Of a stretch of DNA of 34,422 bases, positions 7,403-15,662 are shown piece after piece (the stretch's first letter is position 1; every line of letters starts with the position of its first letter). The notes below the pieces were generated by a model. That model did no database searches and was not told where the DNA came from. It was given only the letters and a program-made list of their open reading frames with translations. The DNA comes from Betaproteobacteria bacterium RIFCSPLOWO2_02_FULL_63_19 (GTDB lineage Bacteria > Pseudomonadota > Gammaproteobacteria > Burkholderiales > SG8-39). Made by a program: the position numbers and the translations under genes. The stretch spans positions 1-34,422 of the forward strand of contig MEQX01000004.1 of NCBI GenBank assembly GCA_001770415.1, given 5' to 3'.

Positions 7403-9103
7403 CTAGTCGTCGAATTCGTTGCTCATGCGCATGGCCTCTTCGATGGTCGTCCGGCCTTCCCGCGCCAGCCTCGTCGCATCGTTCTTCAGCGTGAAACGCC
7501 CCAGTTGCCGTGTGGCCGCCTGAACGAAGACGTTAACGTCAGGCTGGTTTGCCGCCTCGACCACTGCATGCGTCATTTCGAGCATTTCGTAGACGCCGGT
7601 GCGGCCCTGATAGCCGGTGCCATTGCAGTGGGTACACCCTGCCCCACGGAGGAACGTACCTTCCTCGCCGCCCGTCTCGACATGCAACCACTCGAGCTCC
7701 TGCGGCGAAGGCCGGTGCGGCTGCGCGCAGCTCTCGCAGACGACGCGTACCAGCCGCTGCGACAGGACCAACTGCAGCGCCATCGCGACCATGTAGCGCG
7801 GCACGCCCATGTCGAGCAGCCGGATCGGGGTTGCGACCGCATCGTTCGTGTGCAGCGTGGAAAGAACCATGTGGCCCGTAATGGCCGCCCTCATGCCGAT
7901 CTCTGCCGTCGCCTGATCGCGCATTTCGCCGACCAGAATGACGTCCGGATCCTGGCGCAAAGCACTGCGCAGCACCCGGTCAAAGGTCAGGTCGATCTTT
8001 TCATGCACCTGGACCTGGTTGATGTTGGGCAGCCGGTATTCCACCGGGTCCTCGACCGTGATGATCTTGCGCTCCGGGGTATTCAGCTCCGTGAGCGCCG
8101 CGTACAGCGTCGTCGTCTTGCCGCTTCCGGTAGGACCGGTGACCAGCACCATCCCATGGGGTCGGTGAATCGCGTTGCGCACGCGATCGAAAATTTTCGG
8201 CGGCATGCCGAGCCGGTCCATTCCCAATAGTCCGCTCGCCTGATTGAGCATGCGCATGACGACGGATTCGCCGTGCTGCGTCGGCATCGTCGATATCCGG
8301 ATGTCGATCGGGGCGTTGCGCACCTTGATGTTGAACCGCCCGTCCTGGGGAACTCTCTTCTCGGATATATCCAGGCCGGCCATCAGCTTGAGGCGCAACA
8401 CGACCGCGTTGGCGATCTTGACCTCGGAATCGGTCTGGACATGCAGAACTCCGTCGATGCGGAACCGAATTCGCAGGTACTGCTCCTGCGGCTCGATGTG
8501 GATGTCGGAGGCGCGCATCCTCACGGCCTCCTCGAACACGGTCTGCAGCAGTTTGACGACCGGCGCTTCCTCCTGGCCGGATGGCGCGCCGAGCAACTCG
8601 CCGAATTCGACCGGCACATCGCCCAGTTCGGCCGTCAGTTCCTTCGCAAATCCCTTGATCTCACCGGTGCGCCGGTAAATCCGGTCGAAGCTTGCGAGCA
8701 GTTCACTCTCGGTGACCGCCGCAAGGTCCAGATCACGCTTCAGGATCCGCGTCAGTTCGTCGTAGGCGAACAGGTCGGTCGGGTCGGCCATCCCGACCCT
8801 GAGCTTGCCCGGCGCGGCCTCCAGTACCAAAGCCCGAAATCGCCGCGCCTGGGCTTCGGGCAGAAGAAGCACGACCTCGGGCTTCAGGTCGAAGAACTTC
8901 AGCTGGACGAAAGGTATGTTGAGCTGGCGGGCGAGCGCCTGCGACAGCCCGTCTTCGGTGACGAAATCGCTTTCGACCAGCACGCGGCCCAGTTTTCGCC
9001 CGGATTTTTTTTGCTGCGCGAGACCAAGCTCCAACTGCTCGCCGGTGATGACCCCCTGCCGAACCAGCAACTCGCCCAGACGCAGCTTTTCAGGCCTTGC
9101 CAT
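7403..9103 (-). CDS. mshE: MshE-type pilus extension ATPase with c-di-GMP-binding MshEN domain
   Basis: This encodes 566 residues. Residues 8-31 read RLGELLVRQGVITGEQLELG followed by LAQQ. Residues 38-60 begin LGRVLVESDFVTEDGLSQAL and end ARQ. These match the two repeated motifs of MshEN domains known to bind cyclic di-GMP, except that Asp replaces the usual Gly in the second motif. The ATPase core has Walker A GPTGSGKTT near residue 325, the Asp box, Walker B DPDVILVGEMRD and the His box. A zinc site is formed by CESC (about 455) and CTHC (about 490). It powers pilus assembly from the cytoplasm and would be gated by c-di-GMP. It is the first gene of a four-gene leftward operon. Confidence 0.92.
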   Translation of the reverse strand: MARPEKLRLGELLVRQGVITGEQLELGLAQQKKSGRKLGRVLVESDFVTEDGLSQALARQLNIPFVQLKFFDLKPEVVLLLPEAQARRFRALVLEAAPGKLRVGMADPTDLFAYDELTRILKRDLDLAAVTESELLASFDRIYRRTGEIKGFAKELTAELGDVPVEFGELLGAPSGQEEAPVVKLLQTVFEEAVRMRASDIHIEPQEQYLRIRFRIDGVLHVQTDSEVKIANAVVLRLKLMAGLDISEKRVPQDGRFNIKVRNAPIDIRISTMPTQHGESVVMRMLNQASGLLGMDRLGMPPKIFDRVRNAIHRPHGMVLVTGPTGSGKTTTLYAALTELNTPERKIITVEDPVEYRLPNINQVQVHEKIDLTFDRVLRSALRQDPDVILVGEMRDQATAEIGMRAAITGHMVLSTLHTNDAVATPIRLLDMGVPRYMVAMALQLVLSQRLVRVVCESCAQPHRPSPQELEWLHVETGGEEGTFLRGAGCTHCNGTGYQGRTGVYEMLEMTHAVVEAANQPDVNVFVQAATRQLGRFTLKNDATRLAREGRTTIEEAMRMSNEFDD

Positions 9104-9345
9104 TCGAATCAGACCTCAATCTATGCGACTCTATGGGACGACCCAACGAACCGCGCCCATCTATTTGATATTTCAATATTCTCTTCCAATACTCCCCACG
9201 GTGGCAAGGAATTGCCGTTCCTCTTCCGCCATGGGGCATTGGTCAATACGGCGCAAAAAGGTGGTTGGATTAGCTTATCTCTGCTCCCTATACGGCCGCT
9301 TGGCCACGACAAGACTTGTGCGTCCTTAGGCGGGGACCGGCATCG

Positions 9346-10566
9346 CTAGTTGAGTTGCACGCGCTCGCCAAACGGTACCGGAGCGTTGCCGGTCACGAGC
9401 CACAGCACCGGGTAGTCCGGCTCGAGTTCCGGGAACTCGCCCTGCGCGTCGGTGAAATAGAGCAGTGCGTCGGGCCGTACCGGTTCGTTCTCCACCCATT
9501 CGAACACCGGCGTAAAGCGTGTACCGCCCCCGCCGCTTATGCCCTCCGGGAGCACGATGCGTTCCCACGGCGAGAACCGGGGCGGCGCGTGCGGCGCCAG
9601 CGTCGCATCGCAAAGCAACAGTGCCACGCCGGCGCGGATCTGTCCTTTGAGCGCGTCGATCTCCTGCAGAAAGTCCTGCAGCGCGTCGCGCGGAATCGAA
9701 CCGCTGGTATCGACTGCCACGACGAGATTCGCTTCGCGGCTCTCCATGCCCGGCAGCAAGGCCTCCCCGTCGCGCCGGCTGCGCCGAGCGAAGCTGTAGT
9801 CGTCGCGCGCCACGCACATCAGGAATCGGGCCAGCAACGAACGCCACGGCAGGCGCGGTTCGATCGCGGCATCGGCAATTGCGCCCCAATGCCCGCCCAG
9901 GCGTCCGACGCGAGCGGCCTCGAGGGCGCCGGCAGCGAGGCGGCTTCGCCAGGACTGCGCAAGCGCTGCCGCCTCGGCCGCGGCCGGCGGCTGGAACCTT
10001 GCTTCGTCCACGGCGTCGCGTTGCGATGCGGAACCGGCGCTGTCAGACTCCGGGCGCGCGATCGCGCGCATTTCGCCTCCCCCGCTCTGCCGGTCGCCAA
10101 ACCAGTGGTCATCCAGGGTTGCGCCAGCCGCGTCATCGGGCAGCAAAGGATAGATCTCCTCGGCGGCCAAGCCGCGGAACGCGGCGTTCCACAGCGCGTC
10201 CGGGGGCGCGGACATGCCGTCGTCGATCAGCAGCCCATTGACCGCAAAATCACAGGCGATGTCCCACCTTGCGCGCAGCCTGGATCCACGCCGCGCGAAA
10301 TGTCCCAGCGCACAGTGCAGCGCCTCGTGCGCGAGCATGAATTGCGTCTCGGAAAAACCGAGCGAGAGCACATGCGCCGGATTGAAGTACAGCGCGCGCG
10401 CGTCGGTGGCAAAGGTGCGACAGCCCGCGCGGCCATCCAATGGCAGGTAAAGAATCAGCGCCCCCAGAAACGGCCGCTCGAGAACCAGCCGCGTGCGCGC
10501 GGCGCGCAATCGTGCCAGCGCCGCCGCCTCGGAGGCACTCGTTTCACGGCTCTCACTCGCGCTCAT
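9346..10566 (-). CDS. VWA-like domain protein (DUF2201 type) with HExxH motif
   Basis: This encodes 406 residues. The N-terminal half contains LAHEALHCALGHFARR, an HExxH-like metal-binding motif, followed by a helical region. The C-terminal third begins LVVAVDTSGSIP, a MIDAS-type von Willebrand A core (D-T-S-G-S), then GGGGTRFTPVFEW and LLYFTDAQGEFPE. This architecture is the DUF2201 / VWA-like metallopeptidase-related family, which occurs beside MoxR-like ATPases. Its start overlaps the end of the upstream AAA gene by 14 nt, so the two are almost certainly co-expressed and probably act together. Substrate and proteolytic activity are unknown; the HEALH motif alone does not prove catalysis. 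Confidence 0.82.
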   Translation of the reverse strand: MSASESRETSASEAAALARLRAARTRLVLERPFLGALILYLPLDGRAGCRTFATDARALYFNPAHVLSLGFSETQFMLAHEALHCALGHFARRGSRLRARWDIACDFAVNGLLIDDGMSAPPDALWNAAFRGLAAEEIYPLLPDDAAGATLDDHWFGDRQSGGGEMRAIARPESDSAGSASQRDAVDEARFQPPAAAEAAALAQSWRSRLAAGALEAARVGRLGGHWGAIADAAIEPRLPWRSLLARFLMCVARDDYSFARRSRRDGEALLPGMESREANLVVAVDTSGSIPRDALQDFLQEIDALKGQIRAGVALLLCDATLAPHAPPRFSPWERIVLPEGISGGGGTRFTPVFEWVENEPVRPDALLYFTDAQGEFPELEPDYPVLWLVTGNAPVPFGERVQLN

Positions 10567-11599
10567 AGGACAGGAGCCCGTTCACGTCCGCGGCCCAGTG
10601 CGAGAATTCGGGCTGTTCGTACAGCGGCGCGCCGACGACGGACTGCAGGTCCACCACCAGCATGACCCCGATTTCACGGTGCGCAAGACGACGCGCATAG
10701 CGCAGCACGTGTCCGACCGGCAGCGAGCGCTCGGCGGCATCAAGGCGTGCGATGTGGCGCACCAGCGCTGCAGCGACTGCATATTGCAGGTCGATCGATC
10801 CCGGAACTTCCGCATCCCGTCCCGCGGCAATCGCGGCCACGTCGGGTAGCGCGCCGATGTGATCGATGAATGTCTTGCAGGCGTACGCGGCGGCCGCGCC
10901 CACGCAGCCCTTCAGGGCTTCGGCGAGCATCTCCGGGTCGGAGTCGAACTTGTGCAACGCCCGGTCGGCGAACTCCCACGAGCGCGGCGACGGAAATGCA
11001 TGGCTCGCGCGCGCAGCATCGAAATCGAACAGCAGATCGGGGCGAAAACGCAGGAACGCGATGAGCCGCGAATCGATCGACTGGGTGTGGGCCCATGCGA
11101 TCCAGTCTTCGAGATCGGGGTCGATATCGAAGTGAATGAACCGGTTCGCCAGCGGCGTGGGCATCTGGTAGGTCAGGCCCCTGTCGCCCTGGCGGTTTCC
11201 CGCCGCGATGATCGCCCAGCCCTCAGGCACGCGATATTCGCCCAGCCTGCGGTCGAGGATGAGTTGATAAGCGGCCGCCGTTACCGTGGGCGGTGCCGAG
11301 GTGATCTCGTCGAGGAACAGTATCCCGCGGGCGCCGTGGCGTTCCGCATCGGGCAGCAACGCCGGCACCGACCACGACACGTTAGCGCCGTCGCGAAACG
11401 GTATCCCGCGCAGGTCGGTCGGCTCCATCTGCGCAAGGCGCACGTCGATTACCGGCGCGCGTTGCCGCGCCGCGACCTGCGAGACGAGCTGCGACTTGCC
11501 CACGCCGGGCGGCCCCCACAGCATCACCGGCGTGTGAACACCTTCGCGACTGGCGAGAAATTCGCGCTCGAGCAAAGCCAGAATTCGAGAAGCACGCAT
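10553..11599 (-). CDS. MoxR-like AAA+ ATPase (AAA_5 type)
   Basis: This encodes 348 residues. Walker A is GPPGVGKSQL (about residues 29-38). Walker B is ILFLDEITSAPP (about 93-104), followed by sensor 1 in AIIAAGNRQGDRG and the arginine-finger region PTPLANRFIHF. The C-terminal helical lid contains SPRSWEF. The family is thought to act as a chaperone or remodelling ATPase working with VWA proteins; a DUF2201-type VWA gene overlaps its 3' end by 14 nt. The start at 11599 has no clear ribosome binding site. A second, unrelated-looking MoxR/VWA pair occurs at 21.8-23.9 kb. Confidence 0.85.
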   Translation of the reverse strand: MRASRILALLEREFLASREGVHTPVMLWGPPGVGKSQLVSQVAARQRAPVIDVRLAQMEPTDLRGIPFRDGANVSWSVPALLPDAERHGARGILFLDEITSAPPTVTAAAYQLILDRRLGEYRVPEGWAIIAAGNRQGDRGLTYQMPTPLANRFIHFDIDPDLEDWIAWAHTQSIDSRLIAFLRFRPDLLFDFDAARASHAFPSPRSWEFADRALHKFDSDPEMLAEALKGCVGAAAAYACKTFIDHIGALPDVAAIAAGRDAEVPGSIDLQYAVAAALVRHIARLDAAERSLPVGHVLRYARRLAHREIGVMLVVDLQSVVGAPLYEQPEFSHWAADVNGLLSYERE

Positions 11600-11704
11600 G
11601 GCGATTCAGTCGAATACCGAGGCAGAGTTCACACGCCTTTAAGGTATCATTAGTCGGCGAAACGCGTCTCCCTTTCTCACGCTGCCACTGTCTGTTAACG
11701 TGTC

Positions 11705-12262
11705 ATGAATTTCTGCTCGAACTGCGGCGCCGCGATCGTCGTTCGTGTTCCGGACGGCGATACGCTGCCGCGCCACGTGTGCGACGCCTGCGACACGATT
11801 CATTATCGAAATCCGCTCGTGGTGGTCGGCTCGATTCCGGTATGGGAAGACCAGGTGCTGCTGTGCAAGCGCGCGATCGAACCACGACTGGGCAAGTGGA
11901 CGCTGCCCGCGGGATTCATGGAACTCGGCGAATCGGTCGCGCAAGGGGCGATTCGCGAAACCGAGGAAGAAGCCAGGGCGCGCGTAAGTCTCGAAGACGT
12001 GTTCACGATGCTGTCGGTGCCCCACGTCAATCAAGTGCACATCTTCTACCGGGCGCAGTTGCTGGATCTGAACTTCGGCCCCGGGAGCGAAACCCTGGAA
12101 GTGGCGCTATTCACTGAAGGGCGAATACCGTGGCAGGAGATCGCGTTTCGCACCGTTTTGACGACGCTAACGCACTTCTATGCCGACCGCCGGCGCGGTG
12201 CCTATAGCATGCACACCGAAGACATTCTGGCGCCGAAGAGCACTGGAGGTTACAAGCGCTGA
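11705..12262 (+). CDS. Zn-ribbon Nudix hydrolase
   Basis: This encodes 185 residues. An N-terminal zinc ribbon is formed by CSNC (residues 4-7) and CDAC (26-29). The Nudix box reads GFMELGESVAQGAI then RETEEEARA, with all catalytic glutamates present; the final Gly of the consensus is Ala, which is common in this subgroup. Such proteins hydrolyse nucleoside diphosphate-linked substrates such as ADP-ribose or NADH, so the substrate here is a family-level guess. It is shorter than NudC. The gene is monocistronic, divergent from the AAA gene and convergent with the ammonium transporter. No clear ribosome binding site precedes the ATG. Confidence 0.87.
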   Translation: MNFCSNCGAAIVVRVPDGDTLPRHVCDACDTIHYRNPLVVVGSIPVWEDQVLLCKRAIEPRLGKWTLPAGFMELGESVAQGAIRETEEEARARVSLEDVFTMLSVPHVNQVHIFYRAQLLDLNFGPGSETLEVALFTEGRIPWQEIAFRTVLTTLTHFYADRRRGAYSMHTEDILAPKSTGGYKR

Positions 12263-12372
12263 GAAACAGCGCCGCCCGGCGGTACGGCATGACGCCGACG
12301 GCGCCTCGATAACGCGCCGGCAGGGCGTCGCCGACCTTACCCCGGGCGGTTCGCGCGAGGCGCTATCGGGTC

Positions 12373-13578
12373 TCAGAGCACAGGTTGCTTTTCGGGGGTG
12401 GCGGAGATCTTGTGAATCGAGATATCGGCACCGTTGTATTCGTCCTCCTCATCGAGCCGCAGGCCCATCACTGCTTTCAGCCCGCCATAGACGATCGCGC
12501 CGCCGACCAACGCTACGACGATCCCCAGCGCGGTACCGGCCAGTTGAGCGCCGAAGGCCACTCCGCCCAGGCCGCCGAGCGCTTTGGATCCGAAGATTCC
12601 CGCGGCAATCCCGCCCCAGGCACCGCACAGTCCGTGCAACGGCCACACGCCGAGCACGTCGTCAATCTTCCAGCGGTTCTGGGCCAGCGTAAACAAATAG
12701 ACGAATATCACGCCGGCGGCGGCACCGACGAAAAGCGCACCGACCGGATGCATGACATCCGAACCTGCGCATACCGCCACCAGACCCGCGAGCGGTCCGT
12801 TGTGCACAAAACCCGGGTCGTTGCGTCCGGCAAAAAGTGCCGCAAGGGTTCCGCCAGCCATCGCCATCAGCGAATTGAGTGCAACCAATCCGCTCACCTT
12901 GTCCAGCGTCTGCGCCGACATTACATTGAAGCCGAACCAGCCGACCGAGAGCACCCAGGCACCCAGCGCAAGAAACGGAATCGATGACGGCGGATGGGAA
13001 CTCATTACCCGCCCGTCCTTGCCGTAACGTCCGCTTCGTGCACCCAGAAACAGCACTGCGACCAGTCCGATCCAACCGCCCACCGCGTGTACGACCACCG
13101 AGCCGGCGAAATCGTGAAACTCTTCGCCGAAGCTCGACTTCATCCACGCCTGAACGCCGTAGTGCTGATTCCAGGCGATACCCTCGAAGAACGGATAGAC
13201 AAACGCGACGATCAGAAGCGAGGCAACGAGCTGCGAATTGAACTTCGCGCGCTCGGCTATGCCGCCCGAGACAATGGCCGGCACGGCAGCGGCGAAAGTG
13301 AGCAGAAAGAAAAACCTGACCAGTTCGAATCCGCTCCTGGCGACGAGCGTTTCCGCCCCGGTGAGGAAACTCATGCCGTAGGCAATACCGTAGCCGATAA
13401 AGAAATAGGCGAGCGTGGAAACAGAAAAATCCGTTAGGATTTTCACCAGTGCATTGACCTGGTTCTTCGAGCGTACCGTGCCCAGTTCGAGAAATGCGAA
13501 GCCCGAGTGCATCGCCAGCACCATTACCGCTCCGATCAGAATGAACAATACGTCAGAGCTCGCCTTTAGCGTATCCAT
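12373..13578 (-). CDS. amt: Ammonium transporter (Amt/AmtB family)
   Basis: This encodes 401 residues with about eleven transmembrane helices and no cleaved signal peptide. The Amt signature DFAGSVVVHAVGG carries the first pore histidine, and PLHGLCGAWGG carries the second. The cytoplasmic tail is DEEDEYNGADISIHK, resembling the PII-contacting Amt tail. ATG 13578 is chosen because GGAGG lies about 5-10 nt upstream; an extension to 13629 would read through a sigma54-like promoter. No glnK/PII gene adjoins it. The N-terminus (FAFLELGTVRSKNQVNALVK) is characteristic of a bacterial Amt subgroup distinct from E. coli AmtB. Nitrogen-limited expression is predicted from the promoter. Confidence 0.92.
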   Translation of the reverse strand: MDTLKASSDVLFILIGAVMVLAMHSGFAFLELGTVRSKNQVNALVKILTDFSVSTLAYFFIGYGIAYGMSFLTGAETLVARSGFELVRFFFLLTFAAAVPAIVSGGIAERAKFNSQLVASLLIVAFVYPFFEGIAWNQHYGVQAWMKSSFGEEFHDFAGSVVVHAVGGWIGLVAVLFLGARSGRYGKDGRVMSSHPPSSIPFLALGAWVLSVGWFGFNVMSAQTLDKVSGLVALNSLMAMAGGTLAALFAGRNDPGFVHNGPLAGLVAVCAGSDVMHPVGALFVGAAAGVIFVYLFTLAQNRWKIDDVLGVWPLHGLCGAWGGIAAGIFGSKALGGLGGVAFGAQLAGTALGIVVALVGGAIVYGGLKAVMGLRLDEEDEYNGADISIHKISATPEKQPVL

Positions 13579-13611
13579 CGACCCCTCCGAACACAAAAAT
13601 TGTTTTACCGC

Positions 13612-13628
13612 AAGCAAAATGCATTCCA
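13612..13628 (-). promoter_or_regulatory. sigma54 (-24/-12) promoter of amt
   Basis: On the minus strand TGGAATGCATTTTGCTT matches the RpoN consensus TGGCACG-N4-TTGCW at 12 of 14 informative bases, with correct GG-to-GC spacing. It predicts a start about 12 nt downstream (near 13602), just ahead of the GGAGG ribosome binding site. A dyad TGCAC-N7-ATGCA (13620-13636) resembling an NtrC half-site pair overlaps it. A 7-bp inverted repeat CGGTGCG-N14-CGCACCG lies upstream at 13702-13729. The rest of the 13579-13884 intergenic region shows no gene. Confidence 0.72.
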
Positions 13629-13884
13629 ATGGTGCATGCCGCTGTTTTCGTGGAGCCTGCGGCGCAAACAGCTTCGAATGTTCCGCGATTACGCCCCTTC
13701 ACGGTGCGTGGATATCGCTTCGCGCACCGAAATTGAGCGTCGGCATCCCTGCCGGAATGCGTCGCATGGCGACGCAATCGGACCGACGAAATGGATTCAC
13801 CGACTTCGCGGCGTCGGCTCGGTCACGACAGCGCTCGCAGCTGGCGCATACACGCAGTGGCGCCTCAGCGTAAGGTAACGGCTG

Positions 13885-14595
13885 ATGATTGCATGGCTTG
13901 AGAAAGAATCACCCTTCCCGCCGGTGGAGGCGGCATTGCGCAATCCGGACGGACTGCTCGCGGCCGGCGCCGATCTGTCGCCCGAGCGCCTGCTCGCGGC
14001 GTACCGGCGCGGCATCTTTCCGTGGTATTCGGACGGCGATCCCATTCTGTGGTGGAGTCCGGATCCACGCATGGTGCTGATCCCCGAGGAGTTCAAGATT
14101 TCGCGCTCGCTGGCCAAGACGCTGCGCAACAAGGCCTACCAGATTCGCTTCGACACCGGATTCGATCAGGTAATGTGCAGCTGCGCGCAGGTGAGACCGG
14201 ACCGCTTAGGCACCTGGATCTCCGCTGAGATGCGGGAAGCTTACAACCGCCTGCATCGCCTGGGACATGCGCACTCGGTCGAGACCTGGATCGACGAACG
14301 GCTTGCAGGGGGTCTCTATGGCGTCGCAATCGGCCGAGTGTTCTTCGGCGAATCGATGTTTGCCGACATCCGCGACGCTTCGAAAATTGCCCTTGCCGCG
14401 CTGGTGCGCCAGTGCCTGCACCGTGGCATCAGGCTCATTGACTGCCAGATGCACACCGGCCACCTCGCGTCGCTCGGCGCCCGCGACATCGCGCGCAGCG
14501 AATTTTCGCGCCTGCTCGCGGAATTGATAGACTATCGGTGCTCGACAGGCTCCTGGGCGGGCGCCGCACATGGCATTATGGCCGCCAAGACATGA
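13885..14595 (+). CDS. aat: Leucyl/phenylalanyl-tRNA-protein transferase
   Basis: This encodes 236 residues, the usual family length. Signature stretches are [40 protein letters not shown], and the catalytic-domain motifs [17 protein letters not shown] and [17 protein letters not shown]. It transfers Leu or Phe from tRNA to N-terminal Arg or Lys of proteins, creating N-degrons read by ClpS/ClpAP. AAGG about 9 nt upstream of ATG 13885 is a plausible ribosome binding site. It lies 24 nt ahead of bpt, the other branch of the bacterial N-end rule, and is probably co-transcribed with it. Confidence 0.95.
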   Translation: MIAWLEKESPFPPVEAALRNPDGLLAAGADLSPERLLAAYRRGIFPWYSDGDPILWWSPDPRMVLIPEEFKISRSLAKTLRNKAYQIRFDTGFDQVMCSCAQVRPDRLGTWISAEMREAYNRLHRLGHAHSVETWIDERLAGGLYGVAIGRVFFGESMFADIRDASKIALAALVRQCLHRGIRLIDCQMHTGHLASLGARDIARSEFSRLLAELIDYRCSTGSWAGAAHGIMAAKT

Positions 14596-14619
14596 CGAAT
14601 TACTGAAAACGATGACACC

Positions 14620-15339
14620 ATGTCGCTGCTAAACGATCTACCCCCTGCAGTATTGCAGTTCTATGTCACTGCACCCTACCCGTGCAGCTACCTTCCCGGC
14701 AGAATGGCACGCTCGCAAGTTGCCACGCCCAGCCACCTGATCGGCAGTGAGTTGTACGGCGATCTGGTGCGCGGTGGCTTCAGGCGCAGCGGGATATTCA
14801 CTTACCGCCCCTACTGCGACAACTGCCGAGCCTGCGTGCCGGTGAGGGTCCCGGTGAAAGAGTTCAACCCCACGCGCAGCCAGCGCCGGGCATGGGCCCG
14901 CCACGCAGGCCTGCAGGCCCATCCAACCGCGCTGCGCTTCCGGGTGGAGCACTATTCGCTCTACCTCCGTTATCAGGCGCAGCGTCACAGCGGCGGCGGC
15001 ATGGACCAGGACAGCCGTGATCAATATTCCCATTTCCTTCTGCAAAGCCGGATCAATACGCGCCTGGTCGAGTTCCGCGAGGGCGGCGCGCTGCGCATCG
15101 TGTCGATCGTGGATCACCTGAGCGATGGACTGTCGTCGGTCTATACCTTCTTCGATCCGGCCGTCGACGGCGCCAGCTTTGGCACCTACAACGTCCTGTG
15201 GCAGATCGAGCAGTGCAGGAATAGCGGACTGCCGTACCTGTACCTCGGCTACTGGATCGCCGAGAGCCGCAAGATGGCCTACAAGACGCAGTTCCGGCCG
15301 ACCGAAGGCTTTGTCGACGGCGAGTGGCGCCGGCTTTGA
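14620..15339 (+). CDS. bpt: Aspartate/glutamate leucyl-tRNA-protein transferase
   Basis: This encodes 239 residues of the ATE/Bpt family. An N-terminal Cys cluster is present (PYPCSYL, then [15 protein letters not shown]). The C-terminal part carries [39 protein letters not shown] and the highly conserved [16 protein letters not shown]. The enzyme adds Leu to proteins starting with Asp or Glu. It follows aat by 24 nt in an arrangement common in betaproteobacteria. Downstream is a large palindromic repeat region rather than a simple terminator. Confidence 0.94.
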   Translation: MSLLNDLPPAVLQFYVTAPYPCSYLPGRMARSQVATPSHLIGSELYGDLVRGGFRRSGIFTYRPYCDNCRACVPVRVPVKEFNPTRSQRRAWARHAGLQAHPTALRFRVEHYSLYLRYQAQRHSGGGMDQDSRDQYSHFLLQSRINTRLVEFREGGALRIVSIVDHLSDGLSSVYTFFDPAVDGASFGTYNVLWQIEQCRNSGLPYLYLGYWIAESRKMAYKTQFRPTEGFVDGEWRRL

Positions 15340-15387
15340 TGGCAGCGATTTGAAACGCACCGTTGTTTTGGCCGGAAAGGGGATGTT

Positions 15388-15412
15388 GCGCGGACGATGA
15401 AACCGTCCGCGC
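15388..15412. repeat. Hairpin with 9-bp arms and 7-nt loop downstream of bpt
   Basis: Perfect arms GCGCGGACG (15388-15396) and CGTCCGCGC (15404-15412) enclose a 7-nt loop. It lies immediately before a larger composite palindrome whose two hairpins also have 7-nt loops. It may be a third, degenerate unit or a bpt transcript-end structure; there is no T run. Confidence 0.55.
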
Positions 15413-15413
15413 G

Positions 15414-15566
15414 GATCGTCGATTGCGTACGGATAAGACCCATCCGTCCGCAATCGGCGATCTTGAATAAAAACCTTGGCGCTTGGGTCACCGCACGCCG
15501 TCTGTGGTTTTATTCAAAACCCCGATTGCCGCGCGGATGGTGTGTATCCGTGCGGCAATCGGGGTT
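15414..15566. repeat. 153-bp composite palindrome (REPIN/BIME-like)
   Basis: Hairpin 1 (15414-15462) has 21-nt arms with one mismatch and one wobble pair and a 7-nt loop. Hairpin 2 (15518-15566) has 21-nt arms with one wobble pair and a 7-nt loop. The two abut an inverted pair TTGAATAAAAACC (15463-15475) and GGTTTTATTCAA (15506-15517), with a 30-nt unique centre. Hairpin 1 resembles the reverse complement of hairpin 2 through shared blocks CGATTGC, ACGGATA, CCATCCG and GCAATCG. Two REP-like units in inverted orientation is REPIN architecture. No RAYT transposase is in the window. The 15340-15662 gap otherwise shows no gene. Confidence 0.72.
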
Positions 15567-15650
15567 GGCGCGCGCAGCGCGCAACGCCACCTGCGGTCTG
15601 TGGCACCCGCGTCTACGCTCACCCAGGTCCGGCGGGCGCGCAGGCTTTGA

Positions 15651-15656
15651 TAGAAT
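15651..15656 (+). promoter_or_regulatory. Candidate -10 box of pyrD
   Basis: TAGAAT sits 6 nt before the pyrD ATG; no convincing -35 is seen. If active, transcription would begin at or next to the start codon, giving a nearly leaderless mRNA. Confidence 0.3.
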
Positions 15657-15662
15657 GCCGCC

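Noticed and set aside
9104-9345. Possible riboswitch or small RNA upstream of the mshE-like gene
   Set aside because: I looked for c-di-GMP riboswitch core elements on both strands and found none; only short AT-rich dyads (such as TTGAAATATCAA) are present.
12263-12372. GC-rich short inverted repeats between the Nudix and amt genes as a terminator
   Set aside because: Stems are short, overlapping and lack T runs, so no specific terminator can be supported.
13579-13629. N-terminal extension of the Amt frame
   Set aside because: It overlaps the sigma54 promoter and adds Cys-containing sequence not seen in Amt proteins.
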